Shown piece by piece: positions 1-7,144 of a stretch of 14,986 nucleotides of DNA. The DNA lies in contig JBDKFM010000038.1 in the NCBI GenBank assembly GCA_039798685.1, positions 1 to 14,986 on the forward strand, read 5' to 3'. Both the position numbers and the translations under genes were made by a program. Numbering within the stretch: the first letter of the stretch is position 1; every line of letters begins with the position of its first letter. Below the pieces are notes generated by a model. The model had not been told where the DNA came from and did no database searches. It saw only the letters and a list, made by a program, of their open reading frames with translations. The stretch comes from JACPGQ01 sp039798685 (GTDB lineage: Bacteria; Patescibacteriota; Microgenomatia; Levybacterales; UBA12049).

Positions 1-1
1 T

Positions 2-664
2 TATTCAATAGAAAATAACGGATTTGATTTTTTGAAATTGATTCCCGAAGAAGTAATTGAGTACTTGTCTGCTGCTGAGCTTGAAATGAAAATAGTAGTT
101 TCAGAGGACCGTGATAATTTTGATTATATTTATTCAGTTCAAGACCTTGCATCGCTACTTCCAAGTCACTATCAAAAAAAAAGAAACCTTTCTAAAAGGT
201 TTATGAAAGACTATCCCAATAGCAAGATAGTTGCGCTAGATCTACGAGATGTATTGATACGTGATAAAATTCTTGAACTATTTTATTTGTGGGAAAGGCA
301 GCAGAGTAGGGTACGTGAAGATACAAAAAATGAACTACAAGCACTCACAAAACTACTTATGACTTCTGAATTTTCTTTTGTTTCAGTAGGAATATTTATT
401 CAGGACACATTGACATCTTTCAGCATAAATGAGGTTCTTAAGAATCATTTTGCTGTTACGCATTTTGAAAAATTTGATTCACAATTTTATGGCGTAAGTT
501 CATATTTGAAGCAAGTTACTGCACAACGATTATTACAAAGCGGGTGTATGTATCTTAATTATGAACAGGACCTTGGCATACCAAATCTTCGAAATGCAAA
601 AGAATTACTTCACCCGGTACGATATTTAAAAAAATATACTGTGAAGAAAATCACGCGTATATAA
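2..664 (+). CDS. DUF2156 / phosphatidylglycerol lysyltransferase C-terminal-like protein, 5' partial
   Basis: The reading frame is open to the left edge of the window, so the true start lies outside; a TTG at 32 would give 210 residues, but the family is usually about 300, so I treat the gene as truncated by the window. The visible part matches the DUF2156 (LPG_synthase_C) pattern: an aspartate-tyrosine block followed by YSVQDLASL, a KKRN basic motif, a central GNAT-like strand, HFEKFD, then YLNYEQDLGIPNLRNAK near the C-terminus. Family members have a double GNAT-type fold; those fused to a membrane domain (MprF) transfer aminoacyl groups from tRNA to phosphatidylglycerol, while stand-alone versions have no settled substrate. 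No membrane segment is visible in this part. Base composition is low in GC (19 of 60 in 121-180 by hand count) compared with the PMM region. Its end overlaps the convergent EamA gene by 14 nt. The family call is solid; the substrate is unknown. Confidence 0.8.
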   Translation, partial: YSIENNGFDFLKLIPEEVIEYLSAAELEMKIVVSEDRDNFDYIYSVQDLASLLPSHYQKKRNLSKRFMKDYPNSKIVALDLRDVLIRDKILELFYLWERQQSRVREDTKNELQALTKLLMTSEFSFVSVGIFIQDTLTSFSINEVLKNHFAVTHFEKFDSQFYGVSSYLKQVTAQRLLQSGCMYLNYEQDLGIPNLRNAKELLHPVRYLKKYTVKKITRI

Positions 665-1502
665 ACGCTACACCTATCGCAATCATGCATATTGCGACTA
701 TTTGAAATCTTGACAGTGGTTCTTTAAGAAAAAAATATGAGAGAATTACAGTGACCGCAATGTAGCTTGAGCTAATCGGTGCGACTAATGATGCTTTGCC
801 TAATGAAAAAGCAAAACTGATTGCTAGTACTCCTACGCTAAGAAGGAATGTACCAAGAAATGTGTATTTCATTTTGTGTAAAGTAATTTTCTCAGGTAGC
901 CTTCTTCCTTTTTTGTCAAAAATCCAGAAGCCCAGAGAAGTAAGAGGAAACACAAGTGCGAAGAGTGTGATGTATGAGTTAATATCAATCGTCCCCAATG
1001 TCATTTTTGAAAGAAAATCGCCAAATCCGGTAGTGAAAGCTCCGAAGAGTGCCCAGAACACCCATTTTTTACTTGACATATTTTTGATTTTTGACAATGT
1101 TCCAGGTGAATAACTTAGTAAGAGAACGCCAAGTACTACTAATATAATCATAGCTGCTTGTAGCGTAGAAACTGATTCTCGTAGAAATAGAATGGAGAGA
1201 ATTATAGTGATTATTGGATAACTAGAGAAGATAGTCGCTGAAAGGGAGAGATTCCCATGTTCAATTGCATAGTAAAAAAAGATATATAACGCTGAAATGA
1301 TCGTAATCATAAGAACATGAAAAGAGGTGATTTGGAGATTAAGTCCTAGGAGTAGCGCAACAGGAATATATAAAAATATAGTAATTCCAGCATCTAGAAT
1401 TGCATTCCATAACGGGGAAAAGTTTTCGTACCCTTTTTTTATAAATACTTGTCCGATTCCGAAGCTTAGAGCAGCAAGTAAGGAGAAAAACAGCCAATCC
1501 AT
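651..1502 (-). CDS. EamA-family (DMT superfamily) transporter
   Basis: This is an integral membrane protein of about 283 residues with roughly ten hydrophobic segments in two similar halves, as in DMT-superfamily exporters. Each half starts with a small-residue-rich helix (LLAALSFGIGQVFIKKG in the first, WALFGAFTTGFGDFLSK in the second) and ends with a strand of the type LREP/LKEPLSRFQIVA followed by a final helix, the classic EamA signature. I chose the ATG at 1502 (MDWLFFSLLAALSF): it begins one base after the TGA of the upstream decarboxylase gene. A TTG at 1511 would add three residues and overlap that gene. It is the last gene of the minus-strand run. EamA proteins move metabolites, amino acids or drugs; substrate cannot be read from sequence. 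Its place directly behind a SpeD-family decarboxylase makes an amine a conceivable cargo, which is inference only. Confidence 0.85.
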   Translation of the reverse strand: MDWLFFSLLAALSFGIGQVFIKKGYENFSPLWNAILDAGITIFLYIPVALLLGLNLQITSFHVLMITIISALYIFFYYAIEHGNLSLSATIFSSYPIITIILSILFLRESVSTLQAAMIILVVLGVLLLSYSPGTLSKIKNMSSKKWVFWALFGAFTTGFGDFLSKMTLGTIDINSYITLFALVFPLTSLGFWIFDKKGRRLPEKITLHKMKYTFLGTFLLSVGVLAISFAFSLGKASLVAPISSSYIAVTVILSYFFLKEPLSRFQIVAICMIAIGVAFIYA

Positions 1503-1503
1503 A

Positions 1504-1902
1504 TCAATCAATATTCTCGGGGGGATATTTCTTGCCTCTTTTTTCTACCTCAATCTCCATGTCTTCTGTTTTAAAAGTATCTTTAAAGTACTGTATTGTA
1601 AATTCAGTATCAAACTCAGTACATGAGTACACATCGACTGTGATAAATCGACGTTTTATAAAGGTGTGAATTGCGATATGAGATTCCTGAATAATGACAA
1701 ACCCAGACCATCCGCCGGGATCCTTTTTGTCATTGCCCTCAGCAAACACAACATAAGGCTTGATAAGTTTTTTCATCCCTATTTTTTCAGGTAATTCATC
1801 GAGTAGTTTGTAGACGACATTTGCATCATTCAGCACTGCTGGGTCACAGTTATACGCGTCAATCATCAGATGGAGTCCAAAGGGTTTCTGTTTATTTTCC
1901 AT
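1504..1902 (-). CDS. speD: SpeD-family pyruvoyl-dependent decarboxylase (AdoMetDC homologue)
   Basis: The 132-residue protein has the size and layout of class 1B S-adenosylmethionine decarboxylase proenzymes. Visible key residues: the self-cleavage site E73-S74 in QESHIAIHT, where Ser74 would become the pyruvoyl group; His79 five residues on; and Cys94 in DVYSC, equivalent to the catalytic/proton-donor Cys of the family. In canonical SpeD the cleavage block reads SESHLTIHTWPE; here the stretch after IHT is FIKRR, without the WPE. The N-terminus GLHLMIDAYNCDP also aligns with the GxHxxxDxxxC pattern. SpeD makes decarboxylated AdoMet for spermidine synthesis, but no spermidine synthase is in view, and SpeD homologues in CPR and other bacteria are reported to include arginine and ornithine decarboxylases. 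Processing into two chains is expected; substrate is open. A possible own promoter lies just upstream. Confidence 0.8.
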   Translation of the reverse strand: MENKQKPFGLHLMIDAYNCDPAVLNDANVVYKLLDELPEKIGMKKLIKPYVVFAEGNDKKDPGGWSGFVIIQESHIAIHTFIKRRFITVDVYSCTEFDTEFTIQYFKDTFKTEDMEIEVEKRGKKYPPENID

Positions 1903-1910
1903 ATCAGAAA

Positions 1911-1939
1911 AGTGTAGAGAGTATTGTGGAAAAATGCAA
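1911..1939 (-). promoter_or_regulatory. possible promoter for the SpeD-family gene
   Basis: On the minus strand TTGCAT (1939-1934) is followed after 17 nt by TACACT (1916-1911), and the ATG at 1902 lies 8 nt further on. Spacing fits a sigma70-type promoter with a leaderless start. The -35 matches only half the consensus, and the 44-nt gap here is the largest in the gene run, so an internal promoter is plausible but not firm. Confidence 0.35.
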
Positions 1940-1946
1940 ATGAGGA

Positions 1947-2996
1947 TTATTTACTGTCTGAAAGTTTCTCTTTAAAATAATCAACGAAGGGATTGATGGC
2001 TGGGTTTTGATCATGAGCAAGTCCGAGATAAAGTGTGAGGTAACTGCCGTACACAAGTGTCTCAAAAAAATCTTCATAAATAGTAGATCCGCTTGTCGTG
2101 AATGAAAAAATTTCATGATTATTTTTTTTGACGACTTCCTCGGTGAGTGCCATTCTTCGTACGATTTTCTGCTCGTAATTATCTGTTTGGAGCATGAGAA
2201 ACTGCAGGGGGGATCCTTCAGGGAACTGCAGACCCTCCATGAGGTGGTGATTTAGATCTGGCACCATGAAGAAGCATGCAAAGGTTTTACTCGTTTCGTT
2301 AAATTGATTTCGAAGAATTTGTGCACTTCCCATCAGATGTTCTGCCGCAATAATGACTGGAATTTTAGAGATGAATTTTTCGTGATCTAAAAGAGCTCTG
2401 TTTTTTAGATCTTTTTGCTTTTCGGAAAGACGAATCAGAGAATCCGTGATTTCCTGTTCTTCAAGATCTATGAGATTTAGGCGGCTGAGTATCCCGAGTA
2501 GTCCTACGATTGTATATCCGTTGCCAAGACGCGGAACACCCGCCGGATTGAGTGTCGGTTCGAAGATGTATGCAGGGTGATTGTTGGTTTTTGCAAGATC
2601 TGCCAGTTGTCCTCCCTTTGTGATGATCAGTATTTTTGCACCTAGTGATTTTGCTTCATGTGCACAGGAAATTGTTTCTTCTGTTGAGCCTGAATAGCTT
2701 GTGAGAATGACGAGTGTGTGTTCATCGACGTATGCAGGTATGTGATAATCAGAGACGATGTCGATCGGGAACTGCGCATTGCGTCCGAGAAGTGATTTTA
2801 GTACAAGTCCGCCATAAATTGACGCACCCATCCCACAACAGACGATATTTTTGATTTCACCGATTGAGTCGGGGAGTTGTAGCTTGTGAACCTCCTGCCA
2901 GGCAGCTTGACACTGCTTGACTACTTGATCCGTTGAGCCTAGTGTATCTCTCGGATCGATGTTTCTGATCGCATCAAGGTCGTTAAAATTATTCAT
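1947..2996 (-). CDS. bifunctional phosphoglucose/phosphomannose isomerase (SIS domain)
   Basis: The protein has 349 residues with two SIS domains, as in archaeal-type PGI/PMI enzymes that interconvert fructose-6-P with glucose-6-P and mannose-6-P. Visible motifs: phosphate-sugar binding GMGASIYGG (55-63), TSYSGSTEE (99-107), a proline-arginine turn PAGVPRLG (151-158), NQFNETSK (230-237) carrying the family's catalytic Glu at 234, and DLNHHLMEG (247-255) carrying the His at 250. In most relatives the last motif reads NHNEIxGW, so the N-E pair is replaced here by H-L while the NH is kept. The ATG lies inside the end of the cupin gene (8-nt overlap), which implies translational coupling. With the neighbouring cupin and phosphomannomutase it forms a hexose-phosphate branch to mannose-1-P. 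Cytoplasmic. Confidence 0.88.
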   Translation of the reverse strand: MNNFNDLDAIRNIDPRDTLGSTDQVVKQCQAAWQEVHKLQLPDSIGEIKNIVCCGMGASIYGGLVLKSLLGRNAQFPIDIVSDYHIPAYVDEHTLVILTSYSGSTEETISCAHEAKSLGAKILIITKGGQLADLAKTNNHPAYIFEPTLNPAGVPRLGNGYTIVGLLGILSRLNLIDLEEQEITDSLIRLSEKQKDLKNRALLDHEKFISKIPVIIAAEHLMGSAQILRNQFNETSKTFACFFMVPDLNHHLMEGLQFPEGSPLQFLMLQTDNYEQKIVRRMALTEEVVKKNNHEIFSFTTSGSTIYEDFFETLVYGSYLTLYLGLAHDQNPAINPFVDYFKEKLSDSK

Positions 2997-3429
2997 GTGT
3001 TGAATTTCTCTCTTGTGTTCTTAATGCTTCGGTTTCATCAGGTCTTTTAAAGTCATCCTCAAGTCTAAATGTTGTACCGAGTTCGGGTGTTGAGACCTCT
3101 ATTATATCGCAGTCTGTGATTCCAACAAGTCGATGTTTTTGTCCGAGCGCGCAGGTATACCCTTTTCCCTGTTCGAGTTCGGTTTCAATAAGCTCGCCTT
3201 CTGTATTCTCCCATACGACTTTTGCACGACCATTCATGATCATCCAACTTTCCTGTTTTTTGTCATGGAGTTGAAGTGAGAGGCGTTTGCCTGCATCAAC
3301 ATGAATAATTTTCCCCATGTAGGGTAGAGAATCGGGAACAAAATGCAGTTCAAAGCCCCACGGCTTTTCAATTTTCCTGACGTATGATTCTGTAAGAAAT
3401 GTCTTTGTATCAAATGTTGTATCACTCAT
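2989..3429 (-). CDS. cupin protein of the mannose-6-phosphate isomerase type II family
   Basis: This is a small single-cupin protein of 146 residues. The N-terminal EKPWGFE (21-27) and the metal-binding block RLSLQLHDKKQESWMIMNG (49-67) are the hallmark of the C-terminal cupin of type II phosphomannose isomerases (PF01050-like), with likely metal ligands Gln53, His55, Glu60 and His99 in GQKHRL. The guanylyltransferase domain that this cupin is often fused to is absent. The C-terminal tail (about 122-146) is charged and probably disordered. It starts one base after the phosphomannomutase stop and overlaps the PGI/PMI gene by 8 nt, so the three are surely co-translated. Likely role: mannose-6-P/fructose-6-P isomerisation or a related sugar-phosphate step. 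Having two candidate isomerases side by side is odd; the cupin may have another sugar substrate. Confidence 0.82.
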   Translation of the reverse strand: MSDTTFDTKTFLTESYVRKIEKPWGFELHFVPDSLPYMGKIIHVDAGKRLSLQLHDKKQESWMIMNGRAKVVWENTEGELIETELEQGKGYTCALGQKHRLVGITDCDIIEVSTPELGTTFRLEDDFKRPDETEALRTQERNSTHE

Positions 3430-3430
3430 A

Positions 3431-4819
3431 TTATTTTTTTATTGCGTCAATATGTGAGATCAGCTCATGGTGCTTCTGGTCAAGTGTTTCTTTTTCAAGC
3501 GCTTCAACATTTAGTCGCAATAACGGTTCTGTATTTGAAGTTCTTACATTAAATCTCCATGTCGGATACGATACTGAGATACCGTCAAGTGTCGAGAGTT
3601 CACCGTCACTATATTTTTCTTTGAGCGATGAAAGAATTTCCTCAGCATTTGTCACTTTGAAATTTATTTCACCGGATTCAAATGAACGTCGTACTTCAGC
3701 AGCAAGCTCTGAGAGAGGTTTTCCTGTTTCGCTAAGTATTTTGAGTAGTATGATGATGGTAAACACCTGAGATTCAGCGTTACCTGTTTCTTTATAGAAA
3801 TAGTGGGCGGAAGATTCACCTGCAAAGAGGGCGCCTGTTGTCGTCATCTGTTCTGTGATATACGCATGTCCGACTTTTGTAATCTGAGATTGCCCTCCAT
3901 TTTCTTCTATAATTTTTTGTGGTGTCAAAATGTATCGTATGTCAAAAAGCACGAGTCCACCACTGTGCTTTTTTAATAGTTCTTTTGCAATGAGTGAGGT
4001 AATCAATGAAGCGGGGACGACATCTCCTTTCTCGTCTATAAAAAATAATCTGTCTCCGTCGCCATCGGGAGCCAAACCGAAGTCAGCGTGCTCCTCACGA
4101 ACTCTTTTTTGCAGCTCTTTCAGGTTTTCAAAATCCAGCGGATCCGGTTGATGAGCCGGAAATGTGCCGTCGAGTTCGAAATTCATTTTTATAAGGTCGG
4201 CAGGGATCTTTTCAAAAATACTGTTGATATAGGTTGCGCCCATGGCGTTTGCCGGGTCAGCAACTACTTTAAATTTTTTAAACGTAGGGTTTCCAAGATA
4301 GCGAAGGGCGGTTGCAATTTCTTCGTCCATCACACCTGATTTTGATGACACTCCGCCACCACTTTTTCTCACAGCGGTGAAATTTTCTGCAACGTTTTTC
4401 TTTATTGTCTCCATCCCGGTCGATTTGCCGATCTTTATAAGTCCCCCCGGGCTGTTTCTGACAAATTTTATTCCGTTATATTCTTTTGGATTGTGGGAGG
4501 CTGTAATCTGAATACCGCAGTCATAGTGATAATGAAAAACTGAAAAATAGAATGTCGGAGTTGACACGAGTCCTACATCGATCACACTCGCACCAAGTGA
4601 CACAAGTGTCTCTTTAGCTATGGCAAAAAGCTGTGGTGAGGATACTCTCATATCCCGACCGAGGACCACGGTAAGAGGTGTCGTTTTTCCGAATGAATCC
4701 TGAAAGAATGAATAGATTGATTCAATAATTGAAGTAATGTTCTCGTCGTTGATTTGGGTGGGGTAAATGCCTCTGATGTCGTAGGACTTAAAGATACTTT
4801 GGTCAATCTGCATACGCAT
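3431..4819 (-). CDS. manB: phosphomannomutase/phosphoglucomutase
   Basis: The 462-residue protein is a complete alpha-D-phosphohexomutase with all four domain signatures: active-site phosphoserine loop TASHNP (Ser108), the Mg-binding loop DGDGDR (252-257), the sugar-binding GES loop (334-336), and the C-terminal phosphate-binding RTSNTEP (426-432). Length is normal for the PMM/PGM branch. The N-terminus SIFKSYDIRGIYP is the usual family opening. The ATG at 4819 was chosen; a second ATG at 4813 is equally possible. It interconverts mannose-6-P and mannose-1-P (or glucose-6-P and glucose-1-P) and so follows the PGI/PMI and cupin proteins encoded immediately downstream. The product would feed GDP-mannose or similar nucleotide sugars for surface glycans. 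It starts 6 nt after the HolA-like gene; no Shine-Dalgarno motif is visible. Confidence 0.92.
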   Translation of the reverse strand: MRMQIDQSIFKSYDIRGIYPTQINDENITSIIESIYSFFQDSFGKTTPLTVVLGRDMRVSSPQLFAIAKETLVSLGASVIDVGLVSTPTFYFSVFHYHYDCGIQITASHNPKEYNGIKFVRNSPGGLIKIGKSTGMETIKKNVAENFTAVRKSGGGVSSKSGVMDEEIATALRYLGNPTFKKFKVVADPANAMGATYINSIFEKIPADLIKMNFELDGTFPAHQPDPLDFENLKELQKRVREEHADFGLAPDGDGDRLFFIDEKGDVVPASLITSLIAKELLKKHSGGLVLFDIRYILTPQKIIEENGGQSQITKVGHAYITEQMTTTGALFAGESSAHYFYKETGNAESQVFTIIILLKILSETGKPLSELAAEVRRSFESGEINFKVTNAEEILSSLKEKYSDGELSTLDGISVSYPTWRFNVRTSNTEPLLRLNVEALEKETLDQKHHELISHIDAIKK

Positions 4820-4825
4820 CTTATG

Positions 4826-5512
4826 TTAAATGCGAAGCAGAAAAAAGTCAATGGAGGCAGACAACGGGAGAGCCCCAGTTCCGGTTTTTCTCGCAAGATC
4901 GAGTTCGTATAAATGTGAATGGAGAATGAGAAGTTGTTCTCTGGTAAATACCCGCGCTTGTTGTGCAAGTTTATTCTTTTGCCACGGAGCGACTCTTTTT
5001 ACTTCATCGATATCTGCATTTTCAGAAAATGCCAGGAGTAGTCGTATTTGTCGTATAAGCATGGCAAAAAGAATCTCTTCACCAGCCTCATTTTTTACCG
5101 CATGCGCATACTTGATAAGTGATGAGGCATTGTTTGGCCGTATCGAATCAAGAAGTGTGAATAAGAGCGTCGGGAGTTTGAAGAGTTCTGGAACCGTGTT
5201 TTTAAATACTGCCAGCTGTGACTTGGTGAGTGTTTTACCTTCCCACAACACAATCGTATGTTCCTGTGCATGTGAGAGGAGAAGTGTGGTGTACAGGGTG
5301 AGATCATCACCTTTCTTTGTTTTTGCGAAAAGATCTTCAATAAAGACGTGCTTTGTGTCCGAGAAAAGTTCTCCCCCGTCAAAAATTTGTACTAGATCTG
5401 TGTATGTGAATTCTCCTCCTCGTAGCATGACGGGGTTTTGTGCGCTTTGTTTATAGGTCAGGAAAGCGTTTCGTGATGCAGCGATGTTATCTCCGTGTAG
5501 AATTTTCAGCAT
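4826..5512 (-). CDS. holA: short HolA-like protein (DNA polymerase III delta subunit family)
   Basis: The 228-residue protein resembles the clamp-loader delta subunit. The N-terminal part (MLKILHGDN, then a region ending VFIEDLFAK, then TIVLWEGKTLTKSQLAV) follows the divergent AAA+ fold of HolA without a working ATP site, as is normal for delta. The C-terminal half shows the strongest match: EEILFAMLIRQIRLLLAF (about 144-161), then APWQKNKLAQQARVFTREQLLILHSHLYELDLARKTG, the helical collar region. HolA is normally about 330-340 residues, so this version is about a third shorter, chiefly in the N-terminal and middle parts; similar short forms occur in reduced genomes. Expected role is loading the sliding clamp with gamma/tau and delta'. 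It lies between a metalloprotein gene and phosphomannomutase with 7- and 6-nt gaps, so the operon mixes functions. It could instead be a second, accessory HolA paralogue. Confidence 0.72.
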   Translation of the reverse strand: MLKILHGDNIAASRNAFLTYKQSAQNPVMLRGGEFTYTDLVQIFDGGELFSDTKHVFIEDLFAKTKKGDDLTLYTTLLLSHAQEHTIVLWEGKTLTKSQLAVFKNTVPELFKLPTLLFTLLDSIRPNNASSLIKYAHAVKNEAGEEILFAMLIRQIRLLLAFSENADIDEVKRVAPWQKNKLAQQARVFTREQLLILHSHLYELDLARKTGTGALPLSASIDFFLLRI

Positions 5513-5519
5513 AGATGTG

Positions 5520-5900
5520 TCATGAACTCATGCGCTTTTTGTATTCTTTGTAGAGCTGCGTCGCTGTTCTGCCGAGATGACGGTCTTTTGTCTGATGGGG
5601 GAGAAGTGCGCCTGAAAAATTTTTCGGTATGTGGAGTAGTTCATGTATCAATACCTTTTTCTTTTCGTCATCACTGAGTTTGTCGTAGAAACGGGAGATC
5701 ACCTCTATGACGTAAGCGGGCTCTACGCGAAGTGCTCGTTGGAAAATTTTCGGAAATGCCCATGTCCTCGCATACGCTCTGGCCTTTGAACCATCTGTGC
5801 GGTAACAAAAAATTCTTGTCATATCAATATGACTCAGTTCGAGTACAGTACAGAGATGCATTAAGTCATCTCTTACGTCTTGTGCATCATTCCAATCCAT
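5520..5900 (-). CDS. small putative zinc metallopeptidase (HELLH protein)
   Basis: The protein is 126 residues. The segment VLIHELLHIPKNFSGALLPH places an HExxH zinc motif at 86-90, with further candidate ligands His102 and His108. Upstream, YARTWAFPKIFQRAL and PAYVIEVISRFYDKLSDDEK are the conserved blocks of a small family of predicted metallopeptidases found in archaea, CPR bacteria and some phages. No signal peptide or membrane segment is seen, so it is cytoplasmic. Target and activity are unknown for the family as far as I know. The ATG at 5900 follows the upstream stop by 3 nt, and the HolA-like gene begins 7 nt after its own stop, so it is inside the operon. Family assignment is fairly sure; peptidase activity is inferred from the motif alone. 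Confidence 0.75.
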   Translation of the reverse strand: MDWNDAQDVRDDLMHLCTVLELSHIDMTRIFCYRTDGSKARAYARTWAFPKIFQRALRVEPAYVIEVISRFYDKLSDDEKKKVLIHELLHIPKNFSGALLPHQTKDRHLGRTATQLYKEYKKRMSS

Positions 5901-5903
5901 AGT

Positions 5904-7073
5904 TTAGAGTCCGAAAAACCAACTAAACATACCTGTTGCGACATTTGCTCTGGAAATCTTCTTTTTTTTTTCATCAGCAGGGAAGAGGATAGTTGGAATT
6001 TTTCCTGTCGTTGCAGTCTCTGTACCGAGTACTTGCGGAGTAGGAGTTGGTGTACTGTTTTGTGTTGGTTGTCCTTTGATTTTTGCAATCTTTTCGATCG
6101 CACGGTACTGCTCTGTCGGCTTACCCTCGTTATTTATGAATGAAAATTGTTCAAACGGCCCTCCTCCCGCACGCAGAAGAAATGGGGTTACTGCTATTAT
6201 GTCAGGATCAGACCACGCACCCTGAAATGCCTCTTTATAAAAAGCTGCACGTGTTTTATCAGAGAGTTCCAGACCTGACCAGCCTGTCTCCGTGATAAAT
6301 ACGGGGAGGGTTTTATCAGTGAGCTGAGTTATCAGTGTTTTTTCGTAGCGGTAACTACTTATTGATGTGACTGTCTGTACGGATGGGGGCTGGGAGAATG
6401 CAGGATTTGGATAGGCATGACTATTAAAGCCATCAATCTGATTAAAGATACCAGGCACTGCCTGATCCATCCGCAGTAAAAATGTCAGCTTGTTGATGGC
6501 ACCGTTTCCGTTTATTGATGCATTATCAAGTCCGGCGTTCAGTATATAAAAGTCAGGACTTAATGATTTGAAAACCGTGCTTGCGTAGGAAAGCAACTGC
6601 GCATACTCTTTCGGATTTGCTGTACCTCCCCACTCGTTGTCTCTGTTTACTTCATTAAACACGACGACATAGCGATTCTTGACAGGCCAGTGGAGTGAGT
6701 GCAGGAAATTCGCAAAATCAAGTACATCTTCCTCCTTTGGTTTTCTCCAGACTTTTGTATTGAAATAATCACCCTCAGTTGCAAGTCTTACGATGGGAGT
6801 TACTTTCAGTTTTTTCGCTTTGTCCATAAATGTCTGCCATTTTTCAAGATCCCTGTCTCCTGACTGAATCGGGATAATAACGTAACCCCACTGACCTCCA
6901 TTACTGTTTACGAGTGCTGCTGCTTCCTCAATTTCAGAGTCAAAGAGGATATGGATCCCGAATTTGTTGTTTGGTTTTTCCTGCGGGTTTTCTATTGCGT
7001 ACACAGGGGAGAGCGTACTTGATAAGAGAAGTAGTGTGACGAAGAGTGCTTTGGACAGGACAGAGATTTTCAT
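5904..7073 (-). CDS. secreted clan GH-A glycosidase-like TIM-barrel protein
   Basis: The 389-residue protein begins with a clear signal peptide (K3, hydrophobic core to about 20, probable cleavage after VYA at 26). Residues 36-335 look like a (beta/alpha)8 glycoside hydrolase of clan GH-A: the acid/base candidate Glu141 in VVFNEVNRDNEW and the nucleophile candidate Glu262 in FITETGWSG, 121 residues apart at the usual strand 4 and strand 7 positions, with IDGFNSHAYPN at the strand 6 position. After the barrel comes a Thr/Pro/Ser-rich linker (about 336-347), PQVLG, then KKKK at 369-372 and a short hydrophobic end MFSWFFGL. Substrate is unknown; a cell-surface or host glycan is likely given export. 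It heads the eight-gene minus-strand operon and has its own extended -10 promoter placed for a leaderless message. Specific GH family not assigned. Confidence 0.75.
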   Translation of the reverse strand: MKISVLSKALFVTLLLLSSTLSPVYAIENPQEKPNNKFGIHILFDSEIEEAAALVNSNGGQWGYVIIPIQSGDRDLEKWQTFMDKAKKLKVTPIVRLATEGDYFNTKVWRKPKEEDVLDFANFLHSLHWPVKNRYVVVFNEVNRDNEWGGTANPKEYAQLLSYASTVFKSLSPDFYILNAGLDNASINGNGAINKLTFLLRMDQAVPGIFNQIDGFNSHAYPNPAFSQPPSVQTVTSISSYRYEKTLITQLTDKTLPVFITETGWSGLELSDKTRAAFYKEAFQGAWSDPDIIAVTPFLLRAGGGPFEQFSFINNEGKPTEQYRAIEKIAKIKGQPTQNSTPTPTPQVLGTETATTGKIPTILFPADEKKKKISRANVATGMFSWFFGL

Positions 7074-7081
7074 GGCTTACT

Positions 7082-7090
7082 ATTATAACA
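7082..7090 (-). promoter_or_regulatory. extended -10 promoter of the eight-gene minus-strand operon
   Basis: On the minus strand TGTTATAAT (7090-7082) is a perfect TATAAT preceded by TGn. Only 8 nt separate it from the ATG at 7073, so transcription should begin at or within two bases of the start codon. No good -35 is present (ACGCAA at 17 nt), as expected for an extended -10 promoter. Confidence 0.65.
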
Positions 7091-7104
7091 TCTGGAGTCT
7101 ATTA

Positions 7105-7133
7105 TTGCGTTTTGTATTCCGTTATATTATTAT
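7105..7133 (+). promoter_or_regulatory. possible promoter of the yhhQ gene cluster
   Basis: TTGCGT (7105-7110) and TATTAT (7128-7133) are separated by 17 nt, predicting a start near 7140, about five bases before the ATG at 7145. An overlapping TATATT at 7123 is an alternative. The 71-nt gap therefore holds two back-to-back promoters. Confidence 0.4.
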
Positions 7134-7144
7134 CCGAAAGTTGT

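Noticed and set aside
4830..5456. Long plus-strand open frame (208 codons) opposite the HolA-like gene
   Set aside because: The translation is Ser/Arg/Cys-rich and family-less, while the minus strand encodes a recognisable HolA-like protein in the operon.
7046..7144. Extended N-terminus for the YhhQ protein
   Set aside because: It would cover the start of the divergent gene and both promoters, and family members begin near the ATG at 7145.
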